Positions 46,807 to 56,477 are shown, counted from the first letter of the stretch. The stretch is 64,000 nucleotides of DNA from an uncultured Clostridium sp. (GCA_947253885.1 CAMYAO010000004.1:70176-134175); one strand, 5' to 3'. Translations and numbers: made by a program. Notes: generated by a model from the letters alone, not told the origin.

Positions 46807-47505
46807 GTGGAAAAACTGAAGGAATTGCAGCTTGTGATAGGATATCAGTTCCAAAAAGAAGGGTTGCTTCGACAGGCGCTTGTACACAGTTCGTATTCAA
46901 ATGAAAAAAGAATGAGAAAGGGAGCGGATAATGAGCGTTTGGAGTTTTTGGGGGATGCCGTTTTAGAATTGGTTTCCAGTGACTTTTTATATAGAAATTA
47001 TGAAAAATCTCCTGAGGGAGAGTTGACAAAAACAAGAGCAAGTATTGTTTGTGAACAGACATTGGCGTTTTGTGCCAGAAAAATAGATTTGGGAGCTTAT
47101 CTTTTTTTGGGCAAGGGTGAAGACATGAGCGGAGGAAGAAAGAGAAGTTCTATTACTTCAGATGCTTTTGAGGCAGTGATCGGAGCAATATACTTGGATG
47201 GTGGTTTTGCTAATGCAAAAGAGTTTGTAGAGCGATTTGTAATGAATGATATTGAAAATATGCAGCTCTTTTATGATAGCAAGACAATCCTGCAAGAAGT
47301 AGTACAGGGAAATAATTTAGGAGAACTCCGTTATGATGTGATCGGAGAGAAAGGACCTGATCATAATAAGCATTATCGGGTACAGACGATGATTGATACA
47401 AAGCCTTTTGGTGTTGGAGAGGGACACACAAAGAAGGCGGCAGAGCAGGAAGCAGCATATCACTCTATTATTCAGTTAAAGCAGGGAGGGGTTCATGTAT
47501 CTTAA
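46807..47505 (+). CDS. rnc: Ribonuclease III
   Basis: RNase III cuts double-stranded RNA, including rRNA precursors. The 232-residue protein has the signature NERLEFLGDAVLEL at 42-55, SDAFEAVIGAIYLDGGF, and a C-terminal dsRNA-binding domain (about 160-228, GEGHTKKAAEQEAA). The GTG start at 46807 follows AAAGGAGTAAGGA. Its stop overlaps the smc start. Confidence 0.97.
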   Translation: MEKLKELQLVIGYQFQKEGLLRQALVHSSYSNEKRMRKGADNERLEFLGDAVLELVSSDFLYRNYEKSPEGELTKTRASIVCEQTLAFCARKIDLGAYLFLGKGEDMSGGRKRSSITSDAFEAVIGAIYLDGGFANAKEFVERFVMNDIENMQLFYDSKTILQEVVQGNNLGELRYDVIGEKGPDHNKHYRVQTMIDTKPFGVGEGHTKKAAEQEAAYHSIIQLKQGGVHVS

Positions 47506-50500
47506 GTCTATCGAGGTACAGGGTTTTAAATCATTTGCCAATAAAATCAAATTTGAATTTCATAACGGGATTACTGGAATTGTAGGACCGAACGGAAGCG
47601 GAAAAAGTAATGTTGCAGATGCGGTTCGCTGGGTATTGGGAGAGCAGAAGGTAAAACAGCTCAGAAGCTCCAGTATGCAGGATATTATTTTTGCGGGAAC
47701 AGAAAACAGAAAGCCTCAGAGTTATGCATATGTCGCATTAACGCTTGATAATTCCGATCACATATTAAATGTGGATTTTGAAGAGGTGACGGTGGCAAGG
47801 AGAGTATATCGCTCCGGAGAAAGTGAATATCTGCTCAACGGTCATGTATGCAGGTTAAAAGATGTGCAGGAACTGTTTTACGATACAGGAATCGGAAAAG
47901 AGGGTTATTCTATAATCGGGCAGGGACAAATAGATCGTATTTTGAGCGGAAAACCGGATGAGCGAAGAGAGCTGTTTGATGAGGCTGCCGGCATTGTGAA
48001 GTTCAAAAGAAGGAAGTTAACAGCACAGAAAAAATTAGAGAGTGAACAGAAAAATCTGGTACGGATCAACGATATTTTATCGGAACTTGAGAGACAGGTG
48101 GGGCCGTTAGAAAAGCAGGCTGAGACAGCAAGGACTTTTTTGCAAAAACGTGAAGTATTAAAGAATTATGATATGCACCTATTTATAAGAGAATCCGAAG
48201 AAGTATCTGTTCAATTAAAAGATTTGGAAGAAAAGCAATTACTTGCAAGTCGGCAAAAGCAGGAAACCGAGGACAGCTATACCAAGGCGTGCGAACAATA
48301 TGAACAGATCGGTGAACTTCTGCAGCATTTAGAGCAACAGATAGAAGATTTGCGAAAGAATCAGACGACTTTGAGTCTGGACAGTGAGAAGGCTGTTGGA
48401 GAAAAACGGTTGTTGGAAGAGCAAATCCAATCTATTCATCAAAACAGTGAGGTATATAAAAAACGACTGGAAGTTTTGGAGGAAGGTCTGAAAGATCGCA
48501 AGGAAGAGTACGAGAAGGAAGAGGCAAAAGCAAAGCAGATTGCAGAACAGCTTTATGTATTGGATCAGAAAAAAAAGGATTTGTTGAAGAGTCAGACGAA
48601 AGTATCAGATGAAATAGCACAATTGCAGTCAAGGATAGAAAAACATCGGAATTATCTGACTGATCTGTCTATCGAACAAACAAACCTGAAAACGGAAAAG
48701 CAACGTTTTCTTACCATGAACGATCAGGCGGAAATTCAAAAGTCCCGTTGTCATAGTCAGCTTGTTGCAGAAAAAACAGATAATTCCGGAATAGATGAAA
48801 ATTATCAAAATCAATTCCGGTCGTATGAACGGATACAGACGGAATTAAATGAATTAGAAGAAAAACGAAGAACAGTTATATCTAAAAGGGAGGAATGGAG
48901 AGAAAAATACGATGTTTCCAGACAGAAATTTGAAGCATCAAAAGAAGAGTTTCACCGCATAAAATCCCGTTACGAATCATTGAAAAATATTGCGGAGCGC
49001 TATGACGGATATGGAAACAGTATTCGTCGGGTTATGGAGCAAAAGGAGTCCTATCCGGGAATTTGCGGTGTGGTGGCAGATATTATCAAGGTAGACAAGA
49101 AATATGAGCTTGCGATCGAAACAGCATTAGGCGGGAGTATTCAGAATATCGTAACAGATAATGAAAATACTGCAAAAGAATTGATCGGATTTTTAAAACG
49201 AAAGAAATATGGCAGGGCCACATTTCTGCCGTTGACCAGTGTAAAGAAACCCACCTCTGTTCCTGCAGAACAGGCGTTGGAGGAAAAAGGTGCAATAGGA
49301 CTGGCGGACTCTCTGATCAGTATTGACCCTGTTTATCAGGGAGTGGCAGCCTCTTTGCTGGGAAGAACTTTAGTAGTAGATACAATTGAACATGCAATTG
49401 CTATTCAGAGGAAGTTCCGGTATCGTTTTCGGGCAGTCACTTTGGAGGGAGACTCCTTGCAGGCAGGTGGAGCTATGACAGGCGGAGCCTTTCAGAACAA
49501 CAGCAATCTTTTAAGCAGAGGACGAGAACTGGAAAGTCTGGAAGAGCAGATTGCGGCGTTGAGAGAAGCGGCAAAGGCGGAACGTAGTCGAATGCAGGAT
49601 ATTTCAACCGCAAATGAATTATTGAAGGAAGAATTGTCGGAGTTGAACATTCGCCATCAGGAACTCACTCTTTCTCAAAATACGGCAAAGGTTCAATTGG
49701 ATCATATGAAGCTTCAAAAGCAGGAGCAGGATAGTCGTGTATCAAAAATTTATGATGAGATAAAAGAGATTACAGTGGCTCAAAGAGAAAATGAGCAGCA
49801 AAAACTGCAGATAGAAAAGCAATTACAGGAAGCTTTGGAGCAGGAAATTGCAATCAAAAAGCAGATAGAGGAATGGGAAGCGCAACTGGAGAAAGTGTCG
49901 GGGTCGGAATTGGATGTCGGAGAAGAAGTGTCAGAGCTTTCTGTGCAGATTTCTCAAAAGGAACAGCAGCTTCTATTTTCCGGAGAAACAACTCGGCGCT
50001 TGCAGGATACATTGAATGAGACAAATAAAGAAATTTCTTCTATTCAGGCATATTTTGGGAACAGTAAGACGGAAATAGAAAGAAAACAAAAGGAAATTTC
50101 CAGATTAGTGTCCAATATATCAAAAATGGAAGAAGCATCGATTTCTTTTACAGGTTCTCTTGCGAATATACAAAAGGAAAAAGAGCAGAAACAAAGAGAG
50201 TATCAGACGATTATTACAAGACGGGAAGAAACTACAAAGGAAATTACTGTAATAGAAAAAGAACTGTATCGACTTGATAGTCAGATAGAGAAAGCGAATC
50301 AGTTGCTGCAAAACAGAAATGAGCATATGTGGCAGGAGTATGAACTGACATTCCGTCAGGTAAAAGAACTGTTAAACGGAGAACAGAATCGGGATCCGGA
50401 GCTGAAACAGAAGATTAAACTGTTGCAAAATGAAATTCGCAGTCTCGGGAATGTAAATGTAAATGCAATTGAAGAATATAAAGAGGTATCGGAACGATAC

Positions 50501-51055
50501 CATTTTATGGACGCACAGAGAAAAGATCTGTTAGAGGCGGAAAAAACTCTGGAGGATATTATTTCAGAGTTGGATTCCGGAATGAGAAAACAGTTTTCTG
50601 AACGCTTTTCAGATATTCAAAGAGAATTTGATAAAGCTTTTAAAGAATTATTCGGTGGAGGAAAAGGTACTTTGGAATTGGATTCACAGGAAGATGTATT
50701 GGAGGCGGGAGTTTCCATCTCAGCACATCCACCCGGTAAAAAGCTTCAGAACATGATGCAGCTTTCGGGAGGGGAAAAAGCCCTGACAGCTATTGCACTG
50801 TTGTTTGCAATCCAGAATCTGAAACCGTCCCCATTTTGTTTATTAGATGAGATTGAGGCGGCATTGGACGATTCTAATGTAGATCGATATGCAAAATATT
50901 TGCATCAGTTAACAAAAAATACACAGTTTATTGTAATTACTCATCGACGTGGTACAATGAATGCAGCCGATCGGCTGTACGGCATTACAATGCAGGAAAA
51001 AGGTGTTTCTACACTGGTGTCTGTGAATTTAATAGAAAACGAGTTGGATAGGTGA
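47495..51055 (+). CDS. smc: Chromosome segregation protein SMC
   Basis: SMC is the condensin ATPase that organises the chromosome. The 1186-residue protein has Walker A GPNGSGKSNVADA near residue 32 and two long coiled coils. The hinge (about 510-670, with GICGVVADIIKVDKKYELAI) lies between them. The C-terminal LSGGEKALTAIALLFAI signature and Walker B PFCLLDEIEAALDD complete the ATPase head. Length is standard. The start lies 11 bases inside the rnc 3' end, so translation is coupled. ScpA and ScpB are not in this window. Confidence 0.98.
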   Translation: MYLKSIEVQGFKSFANKIKFEFHNGITGIVGPNGSGKSNVADAVRWVLGEQKVKQLRSSSMQDIIFAGTENRKPQSYAYVALTLDNSDHILNVDFEEVTVARRVYRSGESEYLLNGHVCRLKDVQELFYDTGIGKEGYSIIGQGQIDRILSGKPDERRELFDEAAGIVKFKRRKLTAQKKLESEQKNLVRINDILSELERQVGPLEKQAETARTFLQKREVLKNYDMHLFIRESEEVSVQLKDLEEKQLLASRQKQETEDSYTKACEQYEQIGELLQHLEQQIEDLRKNQTTLSLDSEKAVGEKRLLEEQIQSIHQNSEVYKKRLEVLEEGLKDRKEEYEKEEAKAKQIAEQLYVLDQKKKDLLKSQTKVSDEIAQLQSRIEKHRNYLTDLSIEQTNLKTEKQRFLTMNDQAEIQKSRCHSQLVAEKTDNSGIDENYQNQFRSYERIQTELNELEEKRRTVISKREEWREKYDVSRQKFEASKEEFHRIKSRYESLKNIAERYDGYGNSIRRVMEQKESYPGICGVVADIIKVDKKYELAIETALGGSIQNIVTDNENTAKELIGFLKRKKYGRATFLPLTSVKKPTSVPAEQALEEKGAIGLADSLISIDPVYQGVAASLLGRTLVVDTIEHAIAIQRKFRYRFRAVTLEGDSLQAGGAMTGGAFQNNSNLLSRGRELESLEEQIAALREAAKAERSRMQDISTANELLKEELSELNIRHQELTLSQNTAKVQLDHMKLQKQEQDSRVSKIYDEIKEITVAQRENEQQKLQIEKQLQEALEQEIAIKKQIEEWEAQLEKVSGSELDVGEEVSELSVQISQKEQQLLFSGETTRRLQDTLNETNKEISSIQAYFGNSKTEIERKQKEISRLVSNISKMEEASISFTGSLANIQKEKEQKQREYQTIITRREETTKEITVIEKELYRLDSQIEKANQLLQNRNEHMWQEYELTFRQVKELLNGEQNRDPELKQKIKLLQNEIRSLGNVNVNAIEEYKEVSERYHFMDAQRKDLLEAEKTLEDIISELDSGMRKQFSERFSDIQREFDKAFKELFGGGKGTLELDSQEDVLEAGVSISAHPPGKKLQNMMQLSGGEKALTAIALLFAIQNLKPSPFCLLDEIEAALDDSNVDRYAKYLHQLTKNTQFIVITHRRGTMNAADRLYGITMQEKGVSTLVSVNLIENELDR

Positions 51056-51059
51056 TAAA

Positions 51060-52232
51060 ATGGGATTTTTTTGGAGAAGAAAAGAAAAACAGGAGATTGC
51101 GGAAGAATCTGCAGATTCCATAAAAGAGAATTTGAAGGAAGAGGAAGAGAGACTTCCGGTTGAAGATAGTTTAAGAGAACAGGAGGAAGTGGAAATACCG
51201 AAAGAAGATCCTGTTTCAGATCAAATTGAACCCGAGATATCAAAGCCGGATACTGAAGCTACAGAATCGGAAGAGTCAAATGCTGAGAATACGGAATCGG
51301 AACAACCAGGAAAAATCAGTTTTTTTAAACGATTGGTACGAGGTCTGAGTAAGACAAGGGATAATATTGTAAACGGATTTGACTCTGTGTTTTCCGGCTT
51401 TTCTCATATTGATGAAGATTTTTATGAGGAATTAGAAGAAATTCTGGTAATGGGAGATATCGGAATCCACGCAACCACCAGAATCATAGAACGTTTACAG
51501 GAACAGGTAAAGCAGCAACATATTAAAGACCCTTCCGATTGCAAACAATTACTGATCGATACGATTAAAGAGGAAATGAATGTAGGTGAAACCGCCTATC
51601 GTTTTGAAAATGAAAAATCGGTAGTTTTAGTGATCGGAGTAAATGGTGTCGGGAAAACAACTACGATAGGAAAACTTGCAGGAAAATTCAAACATCAGAA
51701 TAAAAAAGTTTTGATGGCTGCAGCGGATACCTTTCGGGCGGCTGCCGGAGAACAACTTACGGAATGGTCTCATCGGGCAGGTGTTGAAATTGTTGCCGGA
51801 CAGGAAGGGTCCGATCCTGGCTCAGTAGTGTACGATGCGGTTCAGGCTGCAAAATCACGGAATACAGATATTTTACTCTGTGATACTGCGGGACGTTTAC
51901 ATAATAAGAAAAATTTAATGGAGGAACTTTCTAAAATTAACCGTATTTTAGAAAGAGAATATCCTCAGGCTTATAGGGAAACGCTGGTGGTATTAGATGC
52001 TACGACCGGTCAAAACGCCTTGGCACAGGCAAAACAGTTTAATGACGTAGCCGATATTACCGGAATTGTTCTGACAAAGATGGACGGAACGGCAAAGGGT
52101 GGAATTGCGGTGGCAATTCAATCTGAATTGGGAATTCCCGTAAAATACATTGGGGTAGGAGAGACAATAGAGGATTTAGAAAAATTTGATTCAGATCAGT
52201 TTGTAGATGCACTGTTTCATGTGCAGGAATAG
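51060..52232 (+). CDS. ftsY: Signal recognition particle receptor FtsY
   Basis: FtsY docks ribosome-SRP complexes at the membrane. The 390-residue protein has an acidic, Glu-rich N-terminal A domain (about 1-85) and a four-helix N domain. The SRP-type GTPase G domain follows with GVNGVGKTTTIGKLAG, DTFRAAAGEQL, DTAGRLHNK and TKMDGTAKGG. It starts four bases after the smc stop. The matching SRP GTPase gene ffh lies about 1.8 kb downstream. Confidence 0.97.
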   Translation: MGFFWRRKEKQEIAEESADSIKENLKEEEERLPVEDSLREQEEVEIPKEDPVSDQIEPEISKPDTEATESEESNAENTESEQPGKISFFKRLVRGLSKTRDNIVNGFDSVFSGFSHIDEDFYEELEEILVMGDIGIHATTRIIERLQEQVKQQHIKDPSDCKQLLIDTIKEEMNVGETAYRFENEKSVVLVIGVNGVGKTTTIGKLAGKFKHQNKKVLMAAADTFRAAAGEQLTEWSHRAGVEIVAGQEGSDPGSVVYDAVQAAKSRNTDILLCDTAGRLHNKKNLMEELSKINRILEREYPQAYRETLVVLDATTGQNALAQAKQFNDVADITGIVLTKMDGTAKGGIAVAIQSELGIPVKYIGVGETIEDLEKFDSDQFVDALFHVQE

Positions 52233-52243
52233 GAGATATTAGA

Positions 52244-53452
52244 GTGACGTTAGATAAGTTTGAACAGGCAAGTAAAATCGTAAAAGAGGCAACCATAGAG
52301 ACCAAAATGGTATATAGTGATTTTTGGTCGGATGCAACCGGAAATCATGTATATTTAAAACCGGAAAATCTTCAAAGAACCGGAGCATATAAGGTAAGGG
52401 GGTCATATTATAAAATCTCCACCATGTCACCGGAAGCAAGAGAAAAAGGCTTGATTACAGCAAGTGCCGGAAATCATGCACAAGGCGTTGCATATGCGGC
52501 AAAGAAATTTGGTGTTAAATCTGTGATTGTGATGCCTACTACAACACCTCTGATTAAAGTGAATCGTACCAAGTCTTATGGTGCTGAAGTGATTTTGTAC
52601 GGAGATGTTTACGACGAAGCATGTGAATATGCATTGGATTTGGCCGAAAAAGAAGGATATACTTTTATTCATCCGTTTGATGACCTGGATGTGGCGGTCG
52701 GTCAGGGGAGTGTTGCCATGGAGATTTTCCAGGAACTGCCTTTGGTGGAATATATTCTGGTTCCGATTGGAGGTGGCGGACTGGCTGCCGGCGTATCAAC
52801 TTTGGCAAAGTTGCTGAATCCGAATATTAAAGTAATCGGGGTGGAACCTGCAGGTGCAAACTGTGCACAGGTTTCTTTGCAAAGAGGAGAGGTAACCACA
52901 CTTCCGACTGTAAATACTATCGCGGACGGTACAGCGGTAAAAACGCCGGGTACCAATATTTTTCCATATTTGCAGAAGAATATTGATCAGATTATTACTG
53001 TTGAGGATGATGAGTTGATTGCCGCCTTCCTGGATATGGTGGAAAATCACAAGATGATTGTGGAAAATTCGGGCTTACTGACGGTAGCCGCTTTGAAGCA
53101 TTTAAATGTAAAAGATAAAAGGATTGCCTGTGTTTTAAGCGGAGGAAATATGGATGTTATTACGATGTCCTCAGTTGTGCAGCAGGGACTGATTTTTAGA
53201 GACCGAATCTTTTCGATTTCATTGCTGCTTCCGGATAAACCGGGAGAGCTTACTAAAGTTGCGGAAACGATTGCAGGAGCAAAGGGAAATGTAATTAAGA
53301 TCGATCACAATCAGTTTGTTTCTACTAATAGAAATGCAGCGGTTGAAATCCGGATTACTATGGAAGCTTATGGAACGGAACATAAGCGGGAGATTATAGG
53401 TTCGCTGAATGCAAGGGGCTATGAGGTTAAAACGATAGCTGCGATTATATAA
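52244..53452 (+). CDS. ilvA: Threonine ammonia-lyase with ACT domain
   Basis: This PLP enzyme deaminates threonine to 2-oxobutanoate. The 402-residue protein has the PLP lysine Lys50 in GAYKVRGSYYKI, SAGNHAQGVAYAA, the glycine loop IGGGGLAAGV, and a C-terminal ACT-like domain (about 325-402). One short regulatory domain places it with TdcB-like/YkfA-type clostridial enzymes rather than long IlvA. The symbol is therefore tentative. The GTG start follows AGGAG. The placement between ftsY and ylxM has no clear functional reason. Confidence 0.93.
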   Translation: MTLDKFEQASKIVKEATIETKMVYSDFWSDATGNHVYLKPENLQRTGAYKVRGSYYKISTMSPEAREKGLITASAGNHAQGVAYAAKKFGVKSVIVMPTTTPLIKVNRTKSYGAEVILYGDVYDEACEYALDLAEKEGYTFIHPFDDLDVAVGQGSVAMEIFQELPLVEYILVPIGGGGLAAGVSTLAKLLNPNIKVIGVEPAGANCAQVSLQRGEVTTLPTVNTIADGTAVKTPGTNIFPYLQKNIDQIITVEDDELIAAFLDMVENHKMIVENSGLLTVAALKHLNVKDKRIACVLSGGNMDVITMSSVVQQGLIFRDRIFSISLLLPDKPGELTKVAETIAGAKGNVIKIDHNQFVSTNRNAAVEIRITMEAYGTEHKREIIGSLNARGYEVKTIAAII

Positions 53453-53473
53453 GAATCATTATAGTTGCCATAA

Positions 53474-53511
53474 GCCGGCGTGCTTTCATATTATATGAAG
53501 AAAGCAGCCGG
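53474..53511 (+). repeat. Compound inverted repeat between ilvA and ylxM
   Basis: CCGG...CCGG and GCTTTC...GAAAGC arms surround TTCATAT-T-ATATGAA. The outer and inner pairings are partly exclusive, so the element could switch between two folds. It is the only pronounced structure in the ilvA 3' region apart from the terminator downstream. Confidence 0.45.
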
Positions 53512-53594
53512 GTATGAAGGTGATTTAAACAGAGTATTTTTCAGCATCAGGTTATACATCAATTGTCTTTTGTTAAGGGTTATTTTAAGGAGCC

Positions 53595-53630
53595 AAAAGG
53601 TGTCAAGAAAAAACACTTGACATCTTTTTT
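53595..53630 (+). terminator. Terminator of the rnc-smc-ftsY-ilvA unit, overlapping the ylxM promoter
   Basis: A stem of 12 bp or more (AAAGGTGTCAAG with CTTGACATCTTT, one G-T pair) has an 8-base loop and a T6 run. Confidence 0.8.
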
Positions 53631-53646
53631 GATTTTGTGGTATTCT
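53617..53646 (+). promoter_or_regulatory. Promoter of ylxM-ffh
   Basis: TTGACA (53617-53622), 18 bases and TATTCT (53641-53646). The -35 box is inside the right arm of the terminator just described. Confidence 0.65.
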
Positions 53647-53661
53647 TTCATAGGTGATTAG

Positions 53662-54003
53662 ATGGAAAAGATTGGACGTCAGGTTTTTCTGTATGATTTT
53701 TACGGAGAACTGCTGACAAAACATCAACAGGAAATCTATGAAGATTTCGTATTAAATGATTTATCTTTAAGTGAAATTGCATCAGAGTTCGGAATCAGCA
53801 GGCAGGGTGTGCACGACACAATTAAGCGATGTGATAGGATTCTTGCAGAATATGAAGAAAAGCTGCAGTTGGTAGAGCGTTTTCTGAAAACCAGAGAGGC
53901 GGTTCTGAAGATTTTGGAATTGTCAAAATGTCTGTCAGGAGATTATAAAGCAGATCTGGTTCGGATTTCCAAGATGGCAGAGACTTTATTAGATGAATTA
54001 TAG
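53662..54003 (+). CDS. ylxM: YlxM-like putative helix-turn-helix protein
   Basis: The 113-residue protein has a helix-turn-helix at about 35-60 (LSLSEIASEFGISRQGVHDTIKR), similar to sigma factor region 4. YlxM/p13 proteins are almost always encoded just before ffh and are thought to help SRP assembly or GTPase activity. It has a promoter 16 bases upstream and a 14-base gap to ffh. Confidence 0.94.
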   Translation: MEKIGRQVFLYDFYGELLTKHQQEIYEDFVLNDLSLSEIASEFGISRQGVHDTIKRCDRILAEYEEKLQLVERFLKTREAVLKILELSKCLSGDYKADLVRISKMAETLLDEL

Positions 54004-54017
54004 TAAAGGAGTTGGAT

Positions 54018-55373
54018 ATGGCATTTGATAGCTTGTCAGAAAAACTTCAAAATGTATTTAAAAATCTGCGAAGTAAAGGTCGTTTAACAGAAGCGGACGT
54101 AAAGTCTGCATTAAAAGAAGTAAAAATGGCTTTATTGGAAGCAGATGTTAATTTTAAGGTTGTAAAACAATTTATAAAAGCGGTACAGGAGAGAGCAACC
54201 GGTTCTGATGTAATGAACGGATTAAATCCGGGACAGATGGTCATCAAGATCGTAAATGAAGAGATGGTTAAGATGATGGGATCCGAGACGACTGAGATTG
54301 TATTTCTACCCGGAAAATCTATTACTGTTTTGATGATGGTCGGCCTTCAGGGTGCCGGAAAGACAACGACTGCAGCAAAGCTTGCAGGAAAATACAAAGA
54401 AAAAGGGAAGAACCCATTGCTGGTGGCTTGCGATATCTATCGTCCGGCAGCTATTAAACAGCTTCAGATCAATGGAGAAAAGCAAGGAATAGAAGTTTTT
54501 TCTATGGGAGACAAGAACAGTCCCGTAGATATTGCAAAGGCGGCGATTGAGCATGCCATGAAGCAGGACAATCGTCTGGTAATTCTGGATACTGCCGGTC
54601 GTCTTCATATTGATGAAGCCTTAATGGACGAGCTGGTTGCCATTAAGAATGAGGTAGAGGTTGCCCAAACTATTTTGACAGTCGATGCCATGACAGGACA
54701 GGATGCAGTAAATGTAGCAACTACATTTGAAGAAAAGATCGGAATCGACGGTGTTATTTTAACAAAGCTGGATGGTGATACCAGAGGTGGAGCGGCATTG
54801 TCTATTCGAGCCGTTACCGGAAAGCCGATTTTTTATGTCGGTATGGGAGAAAAACTTTCAGATTTGGAACAGTTCTATCCGGATCGTATGGCGTCCCGTA
54901 TTTTGGGCATGGGAGATGTACTTACCCTGATTGAAAAGGCGGAGCAGACGATTGATCAGGAAAAAGCGGCGGAGATGGAAAAGCGTTTTCGAAAAGCGGA
55001 GTTTTCCTTTAATGATTATCTGGAATCCATGAGTCAGATGAAAAAGTTGGGAGGATTAAGCTCGATCCTTTCCATGATGCCCGGTATGGGTGGAAGTCAA
55101 ATGAAGCAGATTGAAGATGCTATGGATGAGAAAAAAATGGCTCGAATAGAGGCAATCATCTATTCCATGACTCCGGCAGAACGGGGAGATCCGAACTTGA
55201 TGAATCCGAGCAGAAAACATCGGATTGCACAAGGTGCCGGTGTGGACGTAGCAGAGGTAAATCGTCTGGTAAAGCAGTTTGAACAGGCAAGAAAAATGAT
55301 GAAAACAATGCCCGGTTTGATGGGTAAAGGTAAAAAAGGCGGTAAATTCGGAGGATTTAAACTTCCGTTTTAA
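54018..55373 (+). CDS. ffh: Signal recognition particle protein (SRP54)
   Basis: Ffh binds signal peptides and SRP RNA. The 451-residue protein has an N domain and a GTPase domain (GLQGAGKTTTAAKLAG, DIYRPAAIKQL, DTAGRLHIDE, TKLDGDTRGG). The methionine-rich M domain lies at the C terminus (SMMPGMGGSQMKQI, MKTMPGLMGKGKKGG). The ATG at 54018, six bases after AAAGGAGT, is preferred to a TTG two codons earlier. The RNA partner (SRP RNA) is not in the window. Confidence 0.98.
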   Translation: MAFDSLSEKLQNVFKNLRSKGRLTEADVKSALKEVKMALLEADVNFKVVKQFIKAVQERATGSDVMNGLNPGQMVIKIVNEEMVKMMGSETTEIVFLPGKSITVLMMVGLQGAGKTTTAAKLAGKYKEKGKNPLLVACDIYRPAAIKQLQINGEKQGIEVFSMGDKNSPVDIAKAAIEHAMKQDNRLVILDTAGRLHIDEALMDELVAIKNEVEVAQTILTVDAMTGQDAVNVATTFEEKIGIDGVILTKLDGDTRGGAALSIRAVTGKPIFYVGMGEKLSDLEQFYPDRMASRILGMGDVLTLIEKAEQTIDQEKAAEMEKRFRKAEFSFNDYLESMSQMKKLGGLSSILSMMPGMGGSQMKQIEDAMDEKKMARIEAIIYSMTPAERGDPNLMNPSRKHRIAQGAGVDVAEVNRLVKQFEQARKMMKTMPGLMGKGKKGGKFGGFKLPF

Positions 55374-55400
55374 CCATATATATTTAAGGAGGAACAAACA

Positions 55401-55646
55401 ATGGCAGTAAAAATCAGATTAAGAAGAATGGGTAAGAAAAAAGCACCTTTCTATAGAATCGTAGTAGCAGATTCCAGAAGTCCCAGAGACGGTAAATTTA
55501 TCGAAGAAATCGGATACTATAACCCGACAGTAGAACCGTCAGAAGTTCGTGTAAACGAAGAAGCAGCAAAGAAATGGTTAGGAAATGGTGCACAGCCAAC
55601 CGCAACTGTTGAAAAGCTATTAAAAGAGGCTGGAATCGAAAAATAA
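55401..55646 (+). CDS. rpsP: 30S ribosomal protein S16
   Basis: The 81-residue protein begins [20 protein letters not shown] and has [21 protein letters not shown], the S16 signature. AAGGAGGAAC precedes the ATG. It heads the rpsP-khpA-rimM-trmD cluster. Confidence 0.98.
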   Translation: MAVKIRLRRMGKKKAPFYRIVVADSRSPRDGKFIEEIGYYNPTVEPSEVRVNEEAAKKWLGNGAQPTATVEKLLKEAGIEK

Positions 55647-55668
55647 GATCCAGAATAGGTGAATTGTG

Positions 55669-55899
55669 ATGAAATCTTTAATTGAAGTAATTGCGAGATC
55701 ACTGGTAGACAATCCGGATGAAGTTACTGTTACCGAGACTCAAAATGACCGTACTACAGTATATGAGCTGCGCGTTGCTCCATCTGATATGGGTAAAGTG
55801 ATAGGAAAGCAGGGACGAATTGCAAAAGCGATCCGTGCTGTTGTCAAAGCAGCTGCAACAAAGGATGATCGAAAGGTTGTTGTAGAAATTGCAGATTAG
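55669..55899 (+). CDS. khpA: KH-domain RNA-binding protein KhpA
   Basis: The 76-residue protein is a single KH domain with the GKQGRIAKAI loop (GxxG). KhpA usually pairs with KhpB and binds many RNAs, affecting cell division. The ATG at 55669 follows AGGTGAATTGTG; a GTG directly before it is an alternative. It is followed by a strong hairpin. Confidence 0.96.
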   Translation: MKSLIEVIARSLVDNPDEVTVTETQNDRTTVYELRVAPSDMGKVIGKQGRIAKAIRAVVKAAATKDDRKVVVEIAD

Positions 55900-55907
55900 T
55901 TGCATAG

Positions 55908-55943
55908 AGAAAAAGGGATATGGGTCGCCATGTCCCTTTTTCT
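55908..55943 (+). terminator. Strong hairpin between khpA and rimM
   Basis: A 16-bp stem (55908-55923 with 55928-55943, one G-T pair) with loop GTCG is followed by TAAACTTTT. As the downstream genes lack an obvious promoter, it probably attenuates rather than ends transcription. Confidence 0.75.
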
Positions 55944-55964
55944 AAACTTTTGTAAAGGAGCTAT

Positions 55965-56477
55965 ATGGAACAATATTTACAGGTAGGCGTAATAGCAAAT
56001 ACACACGGGATTGCAGGGGAAGTGAAAGTATATCCGACTACGGACGATATAAAGCGTTTTAAAAAATTAAAAACTGTAATTCTGGAACCGGAGACAGATT
56101 ATATGGAATTACATATTACACAGGTAAAATTTGTAAAAAATATGGTAGTTCTCCGATTTGAAGAGTTTAATAACATCAATCAGGTTCAGAAATTTCGTAA
56201 TAAAGGACTTTATGTTTCAAGAGAACATGCAGTTAAGCTTCAAAAAGATGAATACTTTATTGCAGATCTGATCGGAATACAGGTTTTTTCGACAGAACAG
56301 GAAGATCTCGGAGTTTTAAAAGATGTGATTCGGACAGGTGCAAATGATGTTTATGTGATAGAAAAAGACGGAATAGAACTGTTGGTTCCGGCAATTAAGC
56401 AGTGTATTAAAGAAGTGGATATGGAAAACAGAATTATGACGGTGTTTCTGTTGCCCGGATTGCGTGATATAGGATGA
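55965..56477 (+). CDS. rimM: 16S rRNA processing protein RimM
   Basis: RimM helps mature the 30S head by binding S19. The 170-residue protein has GVIANTHGIAGEVKVYPTTD at the start and the PRC-barrel C-terminal half (DLIGIQVFSTEQEDLGVLKD). AAAGGAG precedes the ATG. Its stop overlaps the trmD start (ATGA). Confidence 0.96.
   Translation: MEQYLQVGVIANTHGIAGEVKVYPTTDDIKRFKKLKTVILEPETDYMELHITQVKFVKNMVVLRFEEFNNINQVQKFRNKGLYVSREHAVKLQKDEYFIADLIGIQVFSTEQEDLGVLKDVIRTGANDVYVIEKDGIELLVPAIKQCIKEVDMENRIMTVFLLPGLRDIG

Noticed and set aside
46207..46887. A 226-codon - strand frame across plsX, acpP and rnc
   Set aside because: It crosses three solid + strand genes and reads as low-complexity Leu/Ser/Pro/His sequence typical of antisense frames.
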